NCBI GenBank assembly: GCA_009918865.1
Contig: RGCY01000013.1
Span: 1-14,992, forward strand
DNA: 14,992 nucleotides
From: Actinomycetota bacterium
Lineage (GTDB): Bacteria; Actinomycetota; Actinomycetes; S36-B12; UBA5976
Reading direction: 5' to 3'
Shown: one piece after another, positions 13,577-14,992 of the stretch
Position numbering within the stretch: the stretch's first letter is position 1
Layout: each line of letters starts with the position of its first letter
Made by a program: the position numbers and the translations under genes
Notes under the pieces: model-generated
Told to the model about the DNA's origin: nothing
Databases searched by the model: none
Seen by the model: the letters and a program-made list of their open reading frames with translations, nothing else

Positions 13577-13593
13577 AAAACAGCCGGAGCTGT
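13577..13593 (-). terminator. Short hairpin with UNCG-like loop and U-run between the DUF3017-like gene and mdh
   Basis: On the minus strand ACAGC-TCCG-GCTGT forms a perfect 5-bp stem with a TCCG tetraloop, followed directly by T residues. It lies about 20 nt after the stop of the upstream gene. The stem is short for an intrinsic terminator, so at best it would attenuate read-through into mdh. The rest of this 118-bp gap shows only the mdh ribosome site. Confidence 0.28.
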
Positions 13594-13612
13594 GCCCTTG
13601 TGCCCGGAAACT

Positions 13613-13861
13613 CTAGTGTGGAAGTGCGAGAGCCACGACACAGAGTGCGGCACCCAAAATCACAGATGCGGCGATGTCGACCGGCTTGCGGCGAGAGACG
13701 AGCCAGCCGATGGATTCTGGTGGCTGAGTGAGGCGCAGAGCGCCTGCGGTTAGCCCCGAGACACCGCAGAGAACCAGGCCGACTCGGTCGGAACCAACGA
13801 CCAGCACGAGCAGCCCAGCGAGGAGCACGAACAGCGGCAGGATGCCAAGGCGACGCGTCAT
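13613..13861 (-). CDS. Small membrane protein, DUF3017-type
   Basis: The 82-residue protein has an Arg-rich start (MTRRLG), a first hydrophobic helix at about 6-23, a second at about 26-43, a polar middle (RLTQPPESIGWLVSRRKP) and a last helix at about 60-80. It therefore probably spans the membrane three times. A small membrane protein of this kind between folD and mdh is a conserved actinobacterial feature annotated as DUF3017; I assign the family from position, size and the ESIGWLVSRRKP-like segment. Function is unknown. The ATG at 13861 follows the folD stop after one base, so translation is probably coupled; the in-frame extension upstream to 13906 overlaps folD and has no support. Confidence 0.75.
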   Translation of the reverse strand: MTRRLGILPLFVLLAGLLVLVVGSDRVGLVLCGVSGLTAGALRLTQPPESIGWLVSRRKPVDIAASVILGAALCVVALALPH

Positions 13862-13862
13862 G

Positions 13863-14717
13863 TCACACACCGGCAGCGCGTTCTGCTGCGGCCACCACAT
13901 TGGCAACCAACATGGCGCGTGTCATCGGCCCGACGCCGCCCGGCACCGGAGCAATATGCCCGGCAATGTTCGCCACATCAGGTGCCACATCACCAGTGAG
14001 TCCGGCTGCCGTGCGAGTGATGCCCACATCCACCACCGCAGCGCCAGGCTTGACCATCTCTGCGGTGATTGAGTGCGGCACCCCTGTGGCGCTGACGATG
14101 ATGTCGGCCCGGCGTGTGTGTTCTGCAAGATTGCGCGTGCCGGTGTGACACAACGTGACGGTGGCATTTTCGCTTCGCCGCGTTAACAACAGACCAAGTG
14201 GTCGACCAACAGTGGTGCCGCGACCAACGACCACCACATCTGCGCCATCAATGTTGATTGAGTACTCACGCAGCAATGTCACCACGCCGACTGGGGTGCA
14301 TGGCAGTGGTGCAGCGGTGCCTAGAACCAACCGCCCAAGGTTCACTGGGTGCAGTCCATCAGCATCCTTATCTGGATGAACGCGTTCGAGCACCGCATTG
14401 GTGTCGTGAACTGATGGCAACGGAAGCTGCACAATGAAACCAGTGCAATGGGGATTTGCATTCAGCTCATCAATCGCATCATTGAGTTGTGCTGGCGATG
14501 CATCCGCCGGTAGGTCAACGCGAATTGATTCCACGCCCACAGCAGCACAATCACGATGCTTGCCGGCAACATACGACGCACTTGCTGGGTCTTCACCAAC
14601 AAGCACCGTTCCCAGACCGACACTCACTCCTGTGGCGTTAAGTGCTGCCACGCGCTTTGCCAAGTCAGACTTGATTCGTGCGGCAGTGGCTTTGCCGTCC
14701 AAGATGGTTGCGGTCAC
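13863..14717 (-). CDS. folD: Bifunctional methylenetetrahydrofolate dehydrogenase / methenyltetrahydrofolate cyclohydrolase
   Basis: The 284-residue enzyme converts 5,10-methylene-THF to 10-formyl-THF in two steps, supplying the formyl donor used by PurH, whose gene is immediately upstream. Visible landmarks are Tyr49 and catalytic Lys53 (SYVAGKHRDC), Gln97 in IVQLPLP, DKDADGLHP (116-123), the NADP-binding VVGRGTTVGRPL, and the C-terminal signature PGGVGPMTRAML. Length is normal for bacterial FolD. The start is GTG 14717, placing MTATILDG at the N-terminus as usual for the family; there is no clear ribosome site, but TAGGGT lies 8 nt upstream. The stop is 1 bp from the next gene's ATG. Confidence 0.96.
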   Translation of the reverse strand: MTATILDGKATAARIKSDLAKRVAALNATGVSVGLGTVLVGEDPASASYVAGKHRDCAAVGVESIRVDLPADASPAQLNDAIDELNANPHCTGFIVQLPLPSVHDTNAVLERVHPDKDADGLHPVNLGRLVLGTAAPLPCTPVGVVTLLREYSINIDGADVVVVGRGTTVGRPLGLLLTRRSENATVTLCHTGTRNLAEHTRRADIIVSATGVPHSITAEMVKPGAAVVDVGITRTAAGLTGDVAPDVANIAGHIAPVPGGVGPMTRAMLVANVVAAAERAAGV

Positions 14718-14725
14718 GAGCCTGA

Positions 14726-14731
14726 ACCCTA
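14726..14731 (-). promoter_or_regulatory. Candidate -10 box (TAGGGT) upstream of folD
   Basis: In the 56-bp purH-folD gap, TAGGGT lies 8 nt before the folD GTG, the same geometry as the other leaderless-type boxes in this window. TTGAAA lies upstream but only 12 bp away, too close for a standard -35. folD may therefore have a start-site promoter of its own in addition to read-through from purH. Confidence 0.25.
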
Positions 14732-14773
14732 GCCGGGTTCCCTTTTCAACTTCACGCTGCTTTCACGGCCGTG

Positions 14774-14992
14774 TCAGTGTGCAAAATGGCGGGTGCCAGT
14801 GAAGTACATCGTCACGCCCGCGGATTGCGCTGCTGCAATCACTTCTTCATCTCGCTTGGACCCACCCGGTTGCACAACTGCGCGCACGCCGGCATCGATG
14901 AGCACTTGTAAGCCATCAGCAAATGGGAAAAACGCATCGCTTGCTGCAACCGACGCTGCAGCACGCTCCCCTGCGCGTGCCACCGCCAGCCT
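14774..14992 (-). CDS. purH: Bifunctional AICAR transformylase / IMP cyclohydrolase, C-terminal end; 5' part outside window
   Basis: These last 72 codons match the very conserved PurH C-terminus: a RLAVARAGERAA segment, then ASDAFFPFADGL, VVQPGGSKRDEEVI and the terminal TMYFTGTRHFAH. This is part of the AICAR transformylase domain, which uses 10-formyl-THF to complete the purine ring; the IMP cyclohydrolase domain lies upstream outside the window. The reading frame is open to the window edge, so the gene is truncated only by the window. It is followed by folD, which makes its formyl donor, in the order usual for Actinomycetota. Confidence 0.97.
   Translation of the reverse strand, partial: RLAVARAGERAAASVAASDAFFPFADGLQVLIDAGVRAVVQPGGSKRDEEVIAAAQSAGVTMYFTGTRHFAH

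Noticed and set aside
1..14992. tRNA, rRNA, CRISPR, transposase, integrase, toxin-antitoxin or phage-defence genes
   Set aside because: I looked for their usual motifs and repeats on both strands and found none; nearly all sequence is explained by conserved metabolic genes.

Overview
The window is a gene-dense stretch of an Actinomycetota chromosome. Most of it looks to be about 55-65% G+C in the lines I sampled by hand. The best lineage evidence is the minus-strand series purH (partial) - folD - small DUF3017-type membrane protein - mdh - icd, an arrangement typical of Actinomycetota. GTG/TTG starts, TANNNT boxes 6-8 nt upstream of start codons (leaderless-type promoters) and many 1-4 nt stop/start overlaps fit the same phylum. 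I cannot name a genus; the short intergenic gaps suggest a compact genome.

Left part (1-5000): the plus strand carries the 3' end of a phosphosugar mutase (PGM2/PmmB-like) whose composition changes abruptly inside the gene. Converging on it is a tightly overlapped minus-strand unit read right to left: B12-dependent acyl-CoA mutase large subunit, adenosine deaminase, PLP-dependent group II decarboxylase and GNAT acetyltransferase. The mutase has its catalytic barrel but no cobalamin-binding domain, so its small subunit must be encoded elsewhere. PmmB and adenosine deaminase together suggest a nucleoside-salvage neighbourhood.

Middle (5000-8350): a membrane-anchored D,D-carboxypeptidase diverges from the mutase unit across a 49-bp region in which both directions carry TANNNT-N7-ATG. 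It converges, with an 18-bp 3' overlap, on an XRE-HTH/TPR regulator. That regulator is preceded in the same unit by a TPR-like protein without an HTH that resembles the regulator's C-terminus. The pair has its own candidate promoter overlapped by an imperfect 20-bp palindrome, and a second inverted repeat lies next to it. This is the least conventional part of the window.

Right part (8350-14992): a minus-strand housekeeping run of purH, folD, DUF3017-like, mdh, icd, a CorC/HlyC (CNNM-CBS) transporter, trpS and a 2H phosphoesterase. It links one-carbon/purine synthesis, two TCA-cycle dehydrogenases, cation transport, tRNA charging and a probable RNA-processing enzyme, with very short gaps from icd onward. 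I saw no tRNA, rRNA, CRISPR array, insertion sequence or phage gene. No gene-free stretch exceeds about 125 bp.
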